Part shown: in pieces, positions 1 through 13,110 of the stretch | How the letters are laid out: each line of letters starts with the position of its first letter | How positions within the stretch are numbered: the stretch's first letter is position 1 | Program-made: the position numbers and the translations under genes | Origin: Trichosphaerium sp. ATCC 40318 | Taxonomy: Eukaryota > Discosea > Flabellinia > Trichosidae | Direction of reading: 5' to 3' | Assembly: GCA_038496445.1 (NCBI GenBank) | Contig: JALMLS010000337.1 | Coordinates: forward strand, 1-42,678 | DNA length: 42,678 nucleotides | Notes under the pieces: generated by a model | The model's input: only the letters and a program-made list of their open reading frames with translations | Told to the model about the DNA's origin: nothing | Database searches by the model: none

Positions 1-45
1 AAAAACATAAACTAAAACTCTAAGTATAACAAACAACTAATCAAC
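1..45 (+). promoter_or_regulatory. 5' UTR / promoter-proximal block of actin copy 1
   Basis: The 45 bases before the start codon are almost identical to those before actin copies 2 and 3 (about 2930-2974 and 17600-17637): an AAACATAAACTAAAACTC stretch, then a CTAAGTATAA-type stretch, then CAACTAATCAAC before ATG. Shared upstream sequence marks this as the real 5' end of a third actin gene. The block probably holds 5' UTR and core promoter, but no transcription start can be fixed from sequence. Confidence 0.6.
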
Positions 46-1553
<1,508 letters not shown>

Positions 1554-2974
1554 AACTGCTACAACTTTTGTATTTTTAATAAACCTTCTTATCATTTATG
1601 TTACTTGTCTATGTTCCAAAACACCTTATCTATCTGTTTGTATCTGTACTTGACGGATCCTTGCAAACTACCTTGCAAACTTGCTCACTACAAATTGTAT
1701 AGTGATACCGTTCACATGGAGAAGCTATTCACACTTAGAAAGCAGCAAACGCCTAGGTGATACAAAGCTAAACAAACAACTAGGTTAATACATAGTATCA
1801 CTCTTTTGAAGTGGTACTACTGCATTTGATAAACTCACCAATTACCAGAACATACCATTAAGATGATCAGAAAACAAAACGAGACTAATTACAATGATTT
1901 TTTCTTCCAACTTGAATTTATCTTCAAGGAAATATGATGTATCAGATACCAGAGTAGTTAAAAACCCATTCGATGATTTATTACAAAGCATACATGTGTA
2001 TGTGCTCCTTCAAGTGCCAATCCAATTAATCTTGCAATTCTATGTCTTCAGCTTGTCAATACTTCTGTCCTTTTCCAATAGTTTGAAGGCAATGTAAGGT
2101 AGATGTCAAGTTGTAATTCTGAGATGCACGATAATTTACAGATCCAAGTAGGAGATGTGACATTAATGATGACAGTCTGATATGGAGCGTCAACGCAGTC
2201 TGTAAAACAGAATTACGAACAAGGTTAGTGAACCACAACTATTTTTTTTATTCTCTATATAATGCATAGCACTCACAGTTGGTTCTACAGTGTGTTTTAC
2301 GTCGTTTAACACTAATTGGAGTACTAGAAATTCTCTTTTAGCGCATATTTCACGATGACTTTTGCAGGAGCTTATAACGGTACCAATGCTCTGTGGTTAT
2401 GTGACAACGTTCAATAGACCCTTTTTAGCCAAAGGGCGACACCAAAATCTACTGGTATCACCGTATAGCGTAGCATTATGGATTAACGGATTACTTTGGC
2501 GGTACAAAAAAAAATTGATTTGGTCACGTGATTTAACACCAAAATAGTACTGGTAGTGCGTAGTACTACTTGTTACACGCTTTTTGACGTTGTAAAGCCA
2601 TTAATCCTGTATTTGTTAACAGTGCCAACAAAGATTACCATAGTTGCAATAGTAACATAAACCTCAACCATCAAAACGCATTAGAAATAAGTAAGGCATC
2701 ATATTGTTTTTTTTTTCGCCTTATATTCAATGAACGGTTTTTTTGTTTGAAATACAATTAAAATGTTGTGCATACAATTTACAAAGGCCGGTACTCAGTG
2801 TTAGCTTGTTTGTTAGATTTATCACATACAATTTATTTACACTGTGCAACCAAGTTACTCGGAAAATCAGCCTTCAAGATGAATTCGGGCATTTCAACAA
2901 AAATTCCACTAAATTTGGCTTGCTTGAAAATAAACATAAACTAAAACTCTAAGTATAATAAACAACTAATCAAC
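1554..2974. other. Intergenic region between actin copies 1 and 2
   Basis: No gene is supported here. It holds the copy 1 3' UTR (AATAAA at 1578-1583), AT-rich sequence, and the upstream region of copy 2. The last ~95 bases before the copy 2 start are strongly similar to those before copy 3 (17540-17637), including the shared word GAATTCGGGCATTTCAACAA, so they are likely promoter and 5' UTR. Short open frames here look like nothing known. Confidence 0.5.
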
Positions 2975-4343
2975 ATGGATGGTAATGGTACGGCTCTAAC
3001 ATAATACTATTGTCACTACAGCATTTTTGGAGTAAAACAAAAATAAAACCAAAAGAGACCTCCGCTAAATTGCTTTCTCTGACTTCACCTAGTACAAGCC
3101 CTTGTAGTAGACAATGGATCTGGTATGTGCAAAGCCGGTTTTGCTGGTGATGATGCACCTCGTGCTGTCATCCCATCTATTGTCGGTCGCCCAAGACATC
3201 CTGATACTATTGTTGGTATGAAACTAAAAGACTCATGTGTTGGAGATGAGGCTCAATCAAAACGTGGTATCCTCACATTGAAATACCCAATTGAACGCGG
3301 TATTATCACCAACTGGGATGACATGGAGAAAATCTGGCATCATACATTCTACAATGAACTCTGTGTCGCCCCAGAAGAGCATCCAGTTCTCCTCACTGAA
3401 GCGCCATTGACCACAAAAGCTAACAGGTATGTAATTGACTTATTGGTTTTGAACAGATCAATCCATCGTTTATTTTCTGCAAATTGTTTTTACTTACCTT
3501 TGTGTTAGAGAGAAGATGACCCAAATTATGTTTGAGACATTCAACACCCCGGCAATGTATGTGGCCATAGAGTCTGTGTTATCTTTGTTTGCTTCTGGAC
3601 GTACAACTGGTACGTATTGGTTAATACACAGAAAATACAGCTTGCTTTGTCTGACTTTTTTTTTAGGTATTGTCCTCGATTCTGGTGATGGTGTTACCCA
3701 CGCAGTACCAATTTATGAAAGTCATGCCCTTTCTCATGCTACCATACGATTGGATTTGGCTGGTCATGATCTCACTGATTACTTAATGAAAATGCTCACT
3801 GAACGTGGTTACTCTTTCACCACAACAGCTGAACGAGAAATCGTACGAGATATCAAGGAGAAACTCTGCTATGTTGCTCTAGACTTTGAACAAGAGATGG
3901 CCACAGATGCTTCATCTTCTTCCCTAGAGAAGTCCTATGAGTTACCAGACGGTCAAGTGATCACTATCGGCAATGAGCGTTTCAGATGCCCAGAAGCACT
4001 CTTCCAACCTTCTTTCCTTGGTATGGAATCTGCAGGCATACACGAGACAATATACAACTCCATCATGAAGTGCGAAACTGATATCCGTAAGGACTTGTAT
4101 AGAGATGTTGTCCTTTCTGGTGGTTCTACTATGTTCCCAGGTGTTGCTGACCGTATGAAAAAAGAGTTGACAGCTCTAGCTCCTTGCAGAACGATCAACG
4201 TCATTGCTCCACCTGAGAGAAAATACTCTGTATGGATTGGAGGATCTATCCTCGCTTCCCTATCCACTTTTGCAAATATGTGGCTATCCAAAGAAGAGTA
4301 TGATGATTTTGGTCCATCTATCATACACAGAAAGATGTTCTAA
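2975..4343 (+). CDS. Actin copy 2 (divergent actin)
   Basis: Four-exon actin: 2975-2987, 3093-3426, 3509-3609 and 3667-4343, with GT-AG introns at the same positions as in copies 1 and 3. The joined frame is open and about 375 residues long, the normal actin size, ending HRKMF. Actin is the cytoskeletal ATPase that polymerises into F-actin; the nucleotide-binding stretches DNGSG and LDSGDGVTH are present. It departs from canonical actin at several places: N-terminus [22 protein letters not shown] in subdomain 2, and [18 protein letters not shown] near the C-terminus. Copy 3 shares the subdomain 2 changes, so copies 2 and 3 form a separate subfamily. Polyadenylation signal AATAAA lies at 4369-4374. 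Confidence 0.95.
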
Positions 4344-4716
4344 ACACTGTAACAGCTTTTGTATTTTTAATAAACCTTCTTATCATTTATGTTACTTGTC
4401 TTCCACACCTGTATACAAGTTTGTATCTGTACTTGATCCTTGCTAAAACTACCTTGTAAACTTGTTCACTACAAATTGTATAGTGATGCCGTTCACAAGA
4501 AGCTATTCACACATAGATAGCTAGACAAACGACTAGGTTAAATAAATACATAGTAACACTCTACAGTTTTGAATTTTTGAAGCAGTATTGCATTTGATAA
4601 ACTCATCAATTACCAGAACATACCATTAAGACAACCAGAAAACAAGGCTAAAAAAATAATAACTAAAAGAGCTTACAAGCATCGAGTAATTTGTATAGGT
4701 TGAAGGTCCCAAACTC
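4344..4716. other. Actin copy 2 3' flank
   Basis: This holds the 3' UTR and downstream sequence of actin copy 2, with stretches similar to the 3' flank of copy 1 (for example CACTACAAATTGTATAGTGA, and ACCAGAACATACCATTAAGA). The duplication unit therefore extended at least 300 bases past the stop codon. No gene seen. Confidence 0.6.
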
Positions 4717-4794
4717 TCATAGAAATGATTCGAAAGTAATTGCTGTTTTACCAACGCCTATATCTTCAATAAGAGTTAATTTATAATGTGCCAT
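4717..4794 (-). pseudogene. Ras-like small GTPase first-exon relic
   Basis: A minus-strand ATG at 4794 opens a 25-residue frame with the start and P-loop layout of Ras GTPases (Met, an aromatic-Lys-Leu strand, then GVGKTA), ending at TGA (4719-4717). After a one-base shift the next bases could correspond to the switch I end of Ras exon 1, and a GTAAGC donor-like site follows. The glycine-rich part before GVGKT is changed (EDI instead of a glycine stretch). It looks like a decayed fragment of a Ras family gene rather than a working gene; no further Ras exons are visible downstream. Random similarity is not fully excluded over such a short stretch. Confidence 0.55.
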
Positions 4795-5047
4795 GAGTAA
4801 GTAGTACTAGCTGACATTAACGTCTGTTTTATAGAAAACAAACTAAGTTTATTTGTCTTTGGTTCAATGAAATAGAACCAGTTAGCTAAAATTGGATTGT
4901 CACCTTATGTTATGTAAACTCAAGATTGAGTTAGTTTTTCACCACTTAGGTAACTCTGAAATATCGTGGCAAACCGTTACAGAACTTAAACAAAAACAAA
5001 AAAAGTCATCTTGTTTTATTGGAAAGAATCAAGTACAATATATCTTC

Positions 5048-6577
5048 TTATTGGTTTGAGTATGGTGAACGTTGTTCTAGATTTAAGTATGCAGGCGGTT
5101 GTTTATTCCTTATCATTGTACCACAAGACCAAAAAAAGAAATAAGCCATCCTTGGTGACACAGAATTACAAATGCAATGCTTAAGAGGACCAAACAGATA
5201 CAAGATCCCGTAATCGGTGATGAGAGGACAACCATTTGCTGTTAAATCTTTGATGCCATACAGAGGTATAATGCTGTTGTTTGTAATATTGTAGCATCCA
5301 GAAATATCCAGTTTTTTAACTCCGACAAGGTGTCTTATTCCTTTGTCTGTAATTTCGTTGCAACATGCCAAACTGACGTCATAAGCCCCAGAAATATACA
5401 TCAAACCTTTATCTGTAATCTTATCACAGTAATCGAGTTTGATCTGTTCAACACCTTTTAATGCTTTCAACGACAAGTCAGTTATTTGGTCGCACTTTTC
5501 TAGATTGATCTTTTTTACACCGCTTAATGTTGAAACACCTTCATCAGTGATCATGTTACAACCACGTAATGATATTGTATGTACACCTGCAAGGTATGAT
5601 ATACCAAGAGACGATACAAACCAGCAGTCATCCAATATAATTGTGTGTACACCTTTGAGGTGTTGAAGACCTGCGCTGGTTACACTTGCATCGCTAATGT
5701 TAATTGTGTGAACACCTGACAGCGCCTTCATACACTTATCAGTAATATCACATCGATGCATATCTATTGTATGTATACCCCTAAGCGCTGATACACCTTC
5801 ATCAGTTATATAAGGATTTCTATAAATAGCAAGCTTCTTAATGCCAGCAAGTGCTTTCAATCCAACATCTGTCAAATTGTTTGAGCCCGAGGTATAGCCA
5901 TTAGGTATAAACTTTGCTTCTTTAACACCTGCCAATGACGCATATCCTTTGTCAGTTACTTGCTTACACTCACTGATCGTTATTTTTTCGACACCAGACA
6001 GAAACTTGATACCTTCGTCAGTTATGTTATCACAAAATGATAAATTGATAGATGACACTCCAGAAATAGCTTCCAGATGACTATCAGTGACAAACTGGCC
6101 AAGCAATTGTATTTTTCTAAGTCTAGAGAGTGATTGGAGACCTGTTGGAGTAATTTTCTTGGAAGGGAAAATTGATAGGTTTACTATATTTGAAATTGCA
6201 GATAAACCATCGTCCGAGATATTGCTGTGACCAATATTGAGTTCGCGGACATTTGTTAAGTATTTTATGACACCATCGCTGATGTTGTCGATATCTATCC
6301 TCAATATTCTTGCCTCACAAAGAAAAACGACGGATTCTGGCTTCAGTAGCATGGGTATATGAAGATGGGTTGATTTTAAAAGTCCTTTGGCCTTGGAAAG
6401 AGGGAATATGTTGTACTTTTTTACTAGAATGTTGCGGAAGCCAATATCGGTTCGTACAATATGTAGAAACTGTTTACAAGCTAAGGAGATTGATTTCAGA
6501 TTTGATGAGCGTAAGAACGTCAGAATCTCTTGTACTATCTCCTGTGGTAGCGTTGATATATAACAACCCTTAGACAT
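5048..6577 (-). CDS. F-box and leucine-rich-repeat protein (FBXL/AMN1-like)
   Basis: Single-exon gene of 509 residues. Residues ~9-45 form an F-box (LPQEIVQEILTFL ... SLACKQFLHIV), the segment that binds Skp1 in SCF ubiquitin ligases. From about residue 85 onward come roughly fifteen leucine-rich repeats of 20-25 residues of the cysteine-containing type, with recurring ITDEG/ITDKG and SGV(K/H)-I-L/I elements, which form the substrate-recognition solenoid. By family knowledge it would recruit substrates to an SCF E3 ligase; the substrate is unknown. The lack of introns contrasts with its neighbours and could mean retroposed origin, but no poly(A) trace or flanking repeat was seen. The start at 6577 is the first Met before the F-box. 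Confidence 0.88.
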   Translation of the reverse strand: MSKGCYISTLPQEIVQEILTFLRSSNLKSISLACKQFLHIVRTDIGFRNILVKKYNIFPLSKAKGLLKSTHLHIPMLLKPESVVFLCEARILRIDIDNISDGVIKYLTNVRELNIGHSNISDDGLSAISNIVNLSIFPSKKITPTGLQSLSRLRKIQLLGQFVTDSHLEAISGVSSINLSFCDNITDEGIKFLSGVEKITISECKQVTDKGYASLAGVKEAKFIPNGYTSGSNNLTDVGLKALAGIKKLAIYRNPYITDEGVSALRGIHTIDMHRCDITDKCMKALSGVHTINISDASVTSAGLQHLKGVHTIILDDCWFVSSLGISYLAGVHTISLRGCNMITDEGVSTLSGVKKINLEKCDQITDLSLKALKGVEQIKLDYCDKITDKGLMYISGAYDVSLACCNEITDKGIRHLVGVKKLDISGCYNITNNSIIPLYGIKDLTANGCPLITDYGILYLFGPLKHCICNSVSPRMAYFFFWSCGTMIRNKQPPAYLNLEQRSPYSNQ

Positions 6578-7551
6578 GGTAGCGCTTGTAAGATTTGTTT
6601 CAACTTAAGTGTTTTTGAAGACCAAAACTGACTATTTGTTTTGACGTTTGTAAGGAAAAGACTTGCATTTGTTGAATTATCAGCTGTTTCCTAAACGTTT
6701 CTCAAAATGCTCTTAAAATTATCACGTGACAACTATCGGCTCATTGTGCTGCATGGTACGGGAGCATGTATATGTGTGCTTCTTCACAGGTAAAGCATAA
6801 AGAATAAGAAAACGCAGCGCTAAAAATCTTTATATGCTCTTCTATTGATCTTAACAACGAAGCTTTGATTGTATTTAGTATTGTAAATAAATAATAGCTC
6901 TGTACCTTCTATTGGAGGTGAGGATTTGGAGGTTTTTAATGGCTTATGAAATCATGCATTGGTATTAAGTCAACTATGTAGCCGAAGCGTTCAATCACTA
7001 ATTTCTTCTTTTTTTCTGGAGCAGAATGTCACATTTATCAATGGCGCATCCTATAAGCTAATGGCAACTAAAAATTATAATCATCATGTAGCTGTTTTCT
7101 ATTATTTTTAAAAAGTCTGGAGTATAAAAAATCTAAAAATCCTGTTTTTTTCTTGTTTGTAATGATACTGTCATAGGCACTGCCGTCCTGTCTCACATGT
7201 TGCCATACAGGTTCGACCCCTGTGTTTGGACACATGGCACTAACCAGGTTCTCTTTTAGAGGTAATTGGAGTCCTGTGATAAAACATAGACTAATAAAAT
7301 CAAAAAAAAAAATGCATGACTTAAAAAAACCTACTCCGTAGAATTATGATTCCAAACAAATGTACACTTTCTCTGGTCTTATCCTCTAGTAACTACTAGT
7401 AGCATCTGACATGTTTAGTATGTCAAATTACAATACTTGCTCTACATAGCGCTCTTCGCACATTAAATTTCCCCACGGCCAAACATTTAGTGCGGACAGT
7501 CGTTGGCAGTCAAAATAAATACATAAAATTTATAAAACACAACCAATAAGC
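6578..7551. other. Intergenic region between F-box/LRR gene and MGST3-like gene
   Basis: No gene is supported. The stretch probably holds the divergent promoters of the flanking genes. A tRNA B-box-like element at 7207-7224 has a T-arm look but no matching acceptor stem upstream, so it is not called a tRNA. Confidence 0.4.
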
Positions 7552-8441
7552 ATGAGCGGCGTTACATTCACATTGCAGCCAGAACACGGATGGGTATTTG
7601 TAACTATAAAGCCAGTACAAGTATTAATAGAATTTAGGTCATCTTGAGCGCAGTAGGTTCAATTGTCACCGCTACAGTTATTGGAGGGATGGTAGGTTTG
7701 GCCAGGAAAACTTTTGGAGTACCTGTACGTTAATCAAACAATTTTCGGTATTTAGCCACCTGCTTAAACGTTTCCACCCAATGTACGGCCTTCACAGGCG
7801 CTGAAAAGCCCAGTGTGCCTATTTGTTTGCCTTTCAAGGGAGACTCAAAAAAGCCTAAATCAGTGCGACCGCACGCGCGCTTTTCTAAAATGGCAGACAG
7901 GAAACTCACTATGTTTGGCTTGTGTGGAAACGTTTAGTGGTTGTCAACACAATTGACATTCTGATGTAAATTGTCCTAGTACCCAGCCCTTTACACAACT
8001 GATAAGAGCAAAGAGATATTTAACTGTTATCAGCGTGGTCACCAAAACATGTACGTACTAAATGAAAAATTATGAATGTAACAGCGTATCTAATAATCTA
8101 CAGGCTCGAATCGCATTATCAAATAATCACGTTGCTTTGTTTTGGAGGCCTACAGAACCCTGTACGCTATCATCGATTAAAACTCCATTTGTGATGCTTT
8201 TATAGGTGTGGGCAGCGTCTCTCGGGGGTATGTGGAGTATTGGGCGTATTGTTTATGCTCTAGGTTACCAATCAGGAGGTAAAGACAATGTGGAAGCCGA
8301 TTCTGTTTTTTTCTCAATTTTTTTTTAGATCCAGCAAAGAGAATGAGAGGTTCTGTCATCATTTACCCTTCGTTGCTTGGATTACTCTTCCTATCTTGCA
8401 AGTTAGCAACAAAAATGCTTTGTAACGCAAACAATCACTGA
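7552..8441 (+). CDS. MGST3: Microsomal glutathione S-transferase 3-like (MAPEG family)
   Basis: Six exons: 7552-7593, 7638-7724, 7980-8050, 8104-8161, 8206-8278 and 8329-8441; total 444 nt, 147 residues, all GT-AG and in frame. MGST3 is an integral membrane enzyme of the ER with glutathione transferase and peroxidase activity. The family hallmark FNCYQRGHQN is at residues 57-66, followed by a hydrophobic helix ending GGLQNP, then GRIVYALGYQSGDPAKRMRG, matching the MGST3 C-terminal helix region. Four hydrophobic segments are visible, and the length is close to the 150-odd residues usual for the family. Exons are too short to appear as long open frames. The only weak point is the first intron (44 bp, donor gtattt). 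Confidence 0.9.
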
Positions 8442-10008
8442 TCACGTGAGACAAGACTGTTAACTATAATTATTTCTGTGTATCTTCATGGTGTTATACT
8501 TAAACTTCTACAAGAAGCAAAGAGCCACAAAATAGGTTCATAATTTGTTTAAAGGCGTAAGTAAATAATGAAATGGTGCACTATTGTTACGTGATCTTGT
8601 TTGACTATTTGACATTTTCATAACACCTAACATGTCAAAATGTGAAGCCAGAGTCTGTCACTTTTCTTGAGGATGTGAGGTATCGATATATCATTAAGCG
8701 CCTTATTAGGTGTACATATCAAGCGCACCTTTTAAGGTGTACACTTAAGAGAACACCAAAAATGAAGAAATAGAATTCTCAAGACCGAAAGTAGACTGTT
8801 GGACTGATGTTAGTTATTTTTGGTTCATTTGTCTGTTTGTATTTTGTAAAGGTTATTGTGTTTGCATTCAAAATGAGTGTTAGAGGCTGACAGGTCAGTA
8901 AGTTTGTCTATTATATGCTTTATGTCTGACTAGAGTCAACAAGAATGCTCAAGGTTTTAAAAGCCTTTAAATACATTGTTAACTTTTATGTCCCTAAGCA
9001 GTGGACGTGAAGCAAACTTGAATTTGGAACTTTTTTACCACTATAGAACAAGTGTTCACAAAGCTACTGATTTTACCAAAACAACCAGCAAGGTATGGCT
9101 AAAAGCTGAAAAAGCACTGTATGCGGATACAATAAGTGCTTTGAAGCCCTTTTGCTCTTTAGGCAAGAGACCCAAAGGCATACAAAAAAGACAGATTTTG
9201 AAACAATGATCTGGGGTAGGTACATAAAGGTTACCCACAAATCAGCTTCTAAAGCTCCTAACTATAGCAAATTTGCAACTGACACTGCGGCTATGCTCGC
9301 GAACAAGCTCTTATACATGGTTGAGAACATGCTGTTTGCCACCACTACAAAACCTAGTGATTGTTACTAAAGACGCAATCAAGATGGAAGCTGTGCCGGG
9401 AAGCCGCCCAACAACAAGACAATGTGTAGAAATGATCAGTAAACCCACAAATATTAAACAATGTACCTTGCTATGTTCTTGTAATTTATATATTTGCTTG
9501 TACTGCTATGAAGAGATGACGCACTTGTGGGGATACTGGATGGAATTATAAAACAATCACGTTTACATGCGTCACGTTAATTTCCTTTCTCAGCAACTTT
9601 TCACGCTTCACGTTAATTCCTTTTGTAAAAACTAAATTTAACGCAGGATATCCGAACAAGTCACTTTTTGACTTTAACTTGTGATATGGCCAATATAATA
9701 CACAGCTTTTCTTAATCCTGTCGGTAATGTCTACAAACTTGTCATGAGGGGTACATCGCATGCTTTGTAACACTCCCACAACATCTCTAACACAAGCGTA
9801 ATGGTACGTACTTAACAAGTTATTTTATGCCCAAGTGGTGAAGAATGTTGAATGGTTATTACAGCTTCCGACTAGGTTATAACGTGGCAACCTTGTACAC
9901 ATTCAAGGCAATGTCACAACGTCATCATACAGGCTTTGTAACTGCTGGTATTATATCTGTATGCAATATGCTCCATAAAGTTTGGTGTTTATTAATTTAC
10001 AACACATG
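8442..10008. other. Long intergenic region downstream of MGST3-like gene
   Basis: No gene is supported. A near repeat of the word AGGTGTACA occurs at about 8708 and 8734. Between 8944 and 9420 there are overlapping open frames in several phases with a few GT/AG sites, but no family was recognised and the frames are broken by stops; it could be a decayed gene. The stretch before 10009 is the 3' flank of the beta-helix gene on the minus strand. Confidence 0.35.
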
Positions 10009-13000
10009 TTATATGAACATAGAGTTGGCTGATCCTTGACTGCCAGTGGACGCTGCATCGTCCATTGGTACATCAACTGATTGCACATTATTCTGTAGAG
10101 CTCTATTAGTTTGTTTCTTAACATACATTATTAAAACAACGAATAATATCAATCCAATAACAATAACTACAACAACAACACCAACAGCTATACCCCATGT
10201 CTTACTACCATTTGAAACCTCATTGTCATCACATTCCTTAGATGTGACCATAACTTCCATATGTGTTGCTTCAAGTACAGTGTCGAACTTGACAGACTGG
10301 CATACATTGTCTTTAATCTGTAATTGGACAATGGGAGATGTATTGCTCGCATTGCACAATCTGTCATACTTGACAAGTGTCAATGTATTGTTTTTTGGTG
10401 GTTCATCAATAGTGAACACTACTGGTACTGTGGCGTCATAACATCCAATGATGGTGATGTTGGCATTTGGTTCCAAGATGATTATACCTCCTCCACCTTG
10501 AATGAGATCACCTAAGTTCAACTTAATGTAAGTATTGGAAAAAACAAATATTGTTTATCATACCAACAACGATAACTGACTTGGTGATATTAATAACATT
10601 GGCGACAGTGCCATTTATAAGTCCAAGAACTTTGTCAATTGAAGATGGGGTCTGTGTTGGAGCATCACTTGTTGGTTCAGTCATTGGAGATTCAGTTGTG
10701 GGAGATTTGGTTGTTGGAGATTCAGTTGTTGGAGGCACAGTTGTTGGAGATTCAGTCGTTGGGGATTCAGTTGTTGGAGATTCTGTCGTTGGAGGCACAG
10801 TTGTTGGAGGTATAGTTGTGGGAGGTGGTATCCTGTAGTGCATGCCTTAACAAAACTAGCATTAATAATAATAGGGTGCAGCACTTGTATAGTCACCTAT
10901 GGTTGTTGGCGCATCTCCTCTCGGATTATTAAAATAATCTGTTTCATGTTCTGGAACGTGTTCACCAAGGAAGCTAAGAGGAGATGTAGGACTGATCTCA
11001 AAACCTTGATTCTCAATATCCATAAATTGAGGATCAAGTTCATAATTATCAGCACTTGCATTGACAGGTACATCTTCTGGTTCACCATAAAACCATTGAG
11101 TGAACACGTTGTTCCTGTAAGTGTAGTCTAAAACAACAAATTAGTATTCCAAACAAAGAAGATGTTTATAGTACTTGAACCTAACCATGGACCAACAAAC
11201 GTTAGGTTGCTATGTTGTACATGAGTAAAAAACAAACTTGAATACAATTAAAGATACCCGTCAAAAATGTTGTTGATGAACTTAACTGCAAGCGAATCAG
11301 GATAGTGTATTATTTCAGATACATTCCTAAAAACGCAGTAATAAAAGGAAATAGACTGATTTCTAGTTCCTTGCGCATTTGTAAAACTCAAAAGACCTGT
11401 TTATCCCAATTAGCAAATAAAAGTTGGTTAGTGCTTGTTAATGACTTGGTCTGAATAAGTCATGAAGTTGCATTCATGTTGTTAAACTTCATCAAAAAAA
11501 TTTAAAGTTAAACCTTCAAACCAAGTCATTAACAGCAGCAGCATGGAGCTCTGTTCTTACTGCCTGCATCTACAACTAAACTATTATCCACATTTAATGT
11601 ATTAGAATCTTCTGATATATAAAACGCTCCCTGTGATAGCCTGTATGGGGAGGTCATAGGAAAACCTTCATATAAGCATCTAAAGCAGTATTTCAGTTAC
11701 TTCTACATTTTTTTTTTTGTGTTAACTGACATACCTTGTAATGTAAATTATGCCGTGATTATCGTACCCAAAAATAAACCCATCAGTGAGTTCAAACACA
11801 CTATCTGATATAGTCTAGGCGAAGATATAAGTCATCACTACTACCAATCTATTAATAGCAATACATACCAACCTATCATGTGCATTAAGGTTTACAAAAG
11901 TAACAGCATACCCATAGCATTCTTCAACTCTACAATTAGAAATTGATGGATTGGTTTGAAAAAACAATATAATTCCTACCAAATATTAGAACCTCTCCAA
12001 AAAAAAGCCCGTTAACAAAACATACCAGCCCTGTAAGCATCACCCTCCAGGTAAGTGTCATTGTATAATGCTACAAATACGAGTCAGTAGTTAAAAACAA
12101 ACTTGCCACGCACTTTGTCTAAGGTAAATGCGGCGAAATGTAACATTATCAATAATGACTTGGTCCCCGAAAAGAAAATGAACACCTTCTCCATATACAT
12201 TAGATATTGAGCAGTTACACAAGGTGATGTTTGCTCCATTAAATAGGTAGCCACTCCCTACGAGGTTGTGAATACAGCGTAGTAGTGGTAGTTTTCAAAC
12301 AAGCGTACCAACACTTCCAAGGATGTTAATCCCGCAAATAATAACATTTTTAGACCCAGAAAGAAGCGCCATTACAGCTGTGCCCACGTGTTCAAAATTT
12401 ATTTGTGGTGTTTTTATTTCTCCACCAGTATACCGCAAGATCAAATCAACATGTTGGCCTAAAAATCCAAGATGAGACAAACAATCTATCACATAAATGT
12501 TAAGTGCAATCTCTCGTCTTTTGTTCCAAAAGATACACTAACGTAAGGAAGTCTAGCTTCGGCTACACCAAAAGCCAGTCAATAACACTTCCTTAGATTA
12601 GCACTGAGGCATAACAACCATGTGTATAATTTTAACAAACGTTAGCTTTGTTCCGTTTTTTGGGAAAAAAAAAAGAAAAACGTGATTGCACGTACCCATG
12701 TAATTTGAAATAGTGATTGGTGAGCTACTAGTTCCGTTTAAAATAAAAGCATTGATATCTACAGTATTTGTAGCATTTAAATCCATTTCAATGACGTGTT
12801 CGCCGCCAAGGAAGAATATTTGTTCAACACCTGTTGAATCATTCTGTAGCGCCGCTACAAGGTTTACATACGATATGGCGCTATTTGGAGAACTCAGTTA
12901 GTACATTAAAGAGTGTAAGGAATGATACGTGCTCTTGAAACCAAAAAATCTGTAATGTTGTTCTAGTGAGTTTAAAATGTTCACGTACGTTTCAATAGAG

Positions 13001-13110
13001 CCGCCGTCGCCTCCTGTATCGTTTACTGCAACATAGTACACTGGAAGAGCTGATTTAACCATTACAATACAAGCAATGGCTAATACAGAGCGAATAAGCG
13101 CTGCAGACAT
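10009..13110 (-). CDS. Membrane-anchored beta-helix surface protein, copy 1
   Basis: Multi-exon gene starting at ATG 13110. Exon 1 (13110-12989) encodes a signal peptide (SVLAIACIVMVKSALP) and GGDGGSIET; exon 2 is 12880-12696. Further exons down to ~11250 encode repeated short strands of beta-helix type (NVIICGINILGSV, GANITLCNCSISNV, DQVIIDNVTFRRI). Then come a linker (11107-~10908), a Pro/Thr stalk (~10845-10680), a second beta-rich segment (GGGGIIILEPNANITIIG), a transmembrane helix (WGIAVGVVVVVIVIGLILFV) and a short acidic cytoplasmic tail ending NSMFI. This is a type I cell-surface layout; adhesion or recognition is inference. Compared with copy 2 it lacks single A bases at about 12560 and 12525, which shift the frame of the third exon unless its splice sites differ. 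All internal exon borders are approximate. Confidence 0.72.
10676..10826 (-). repeat. Pro/Thr-rich stalk minisatellite, copy 1
   Basis: The region is a run of 15-bp units (plus strand GTTGTTGGAGATTCA and variants) encoding TTESP/TTVPP-type pentapeptides on the minus strand, a mucin-like, probably O-glycosylated stalk. About ten units are present here, against about five in the paralogue at 14670-14750, so the array varies in length between copies, as expected of a coding minisatellite. Confidence 0.85.
11437..11533. mobile_element. Small hairpin/MITE-like insertion
   Basis: A 97-bp segment starts with GTTAATGACTTGGT and ends with its exact reverse complement ACCAAGTCATTAAC. The region is absent from the corresponding place in the paralogous gene (15180-15300). 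It is the size of a tiny foldback element. No clear target-site duplication was seen. Confidence 0.5.

Noticed and set aside
7207-7224. tRNA-like T-arm/B-box (ACAGG-TTCGACC-CCTGT)
   Set aside because: No complementary acceptor stem, D-arm or anticodon arm could be placed upstream; at best a tRNA-derived SINE trace or chance.
8944-9420. Possible gene from several overlapping open frames
   Set aside because: No consistent frame across plausible introns and no recognised family; left as intergenic.
10046-10838. Plus-strand frames rich in Val/Gly repeats opposite the Pro/Thr stalk
   Set aside because: Antisense shadow of the coding minisatellite on the minus strand.
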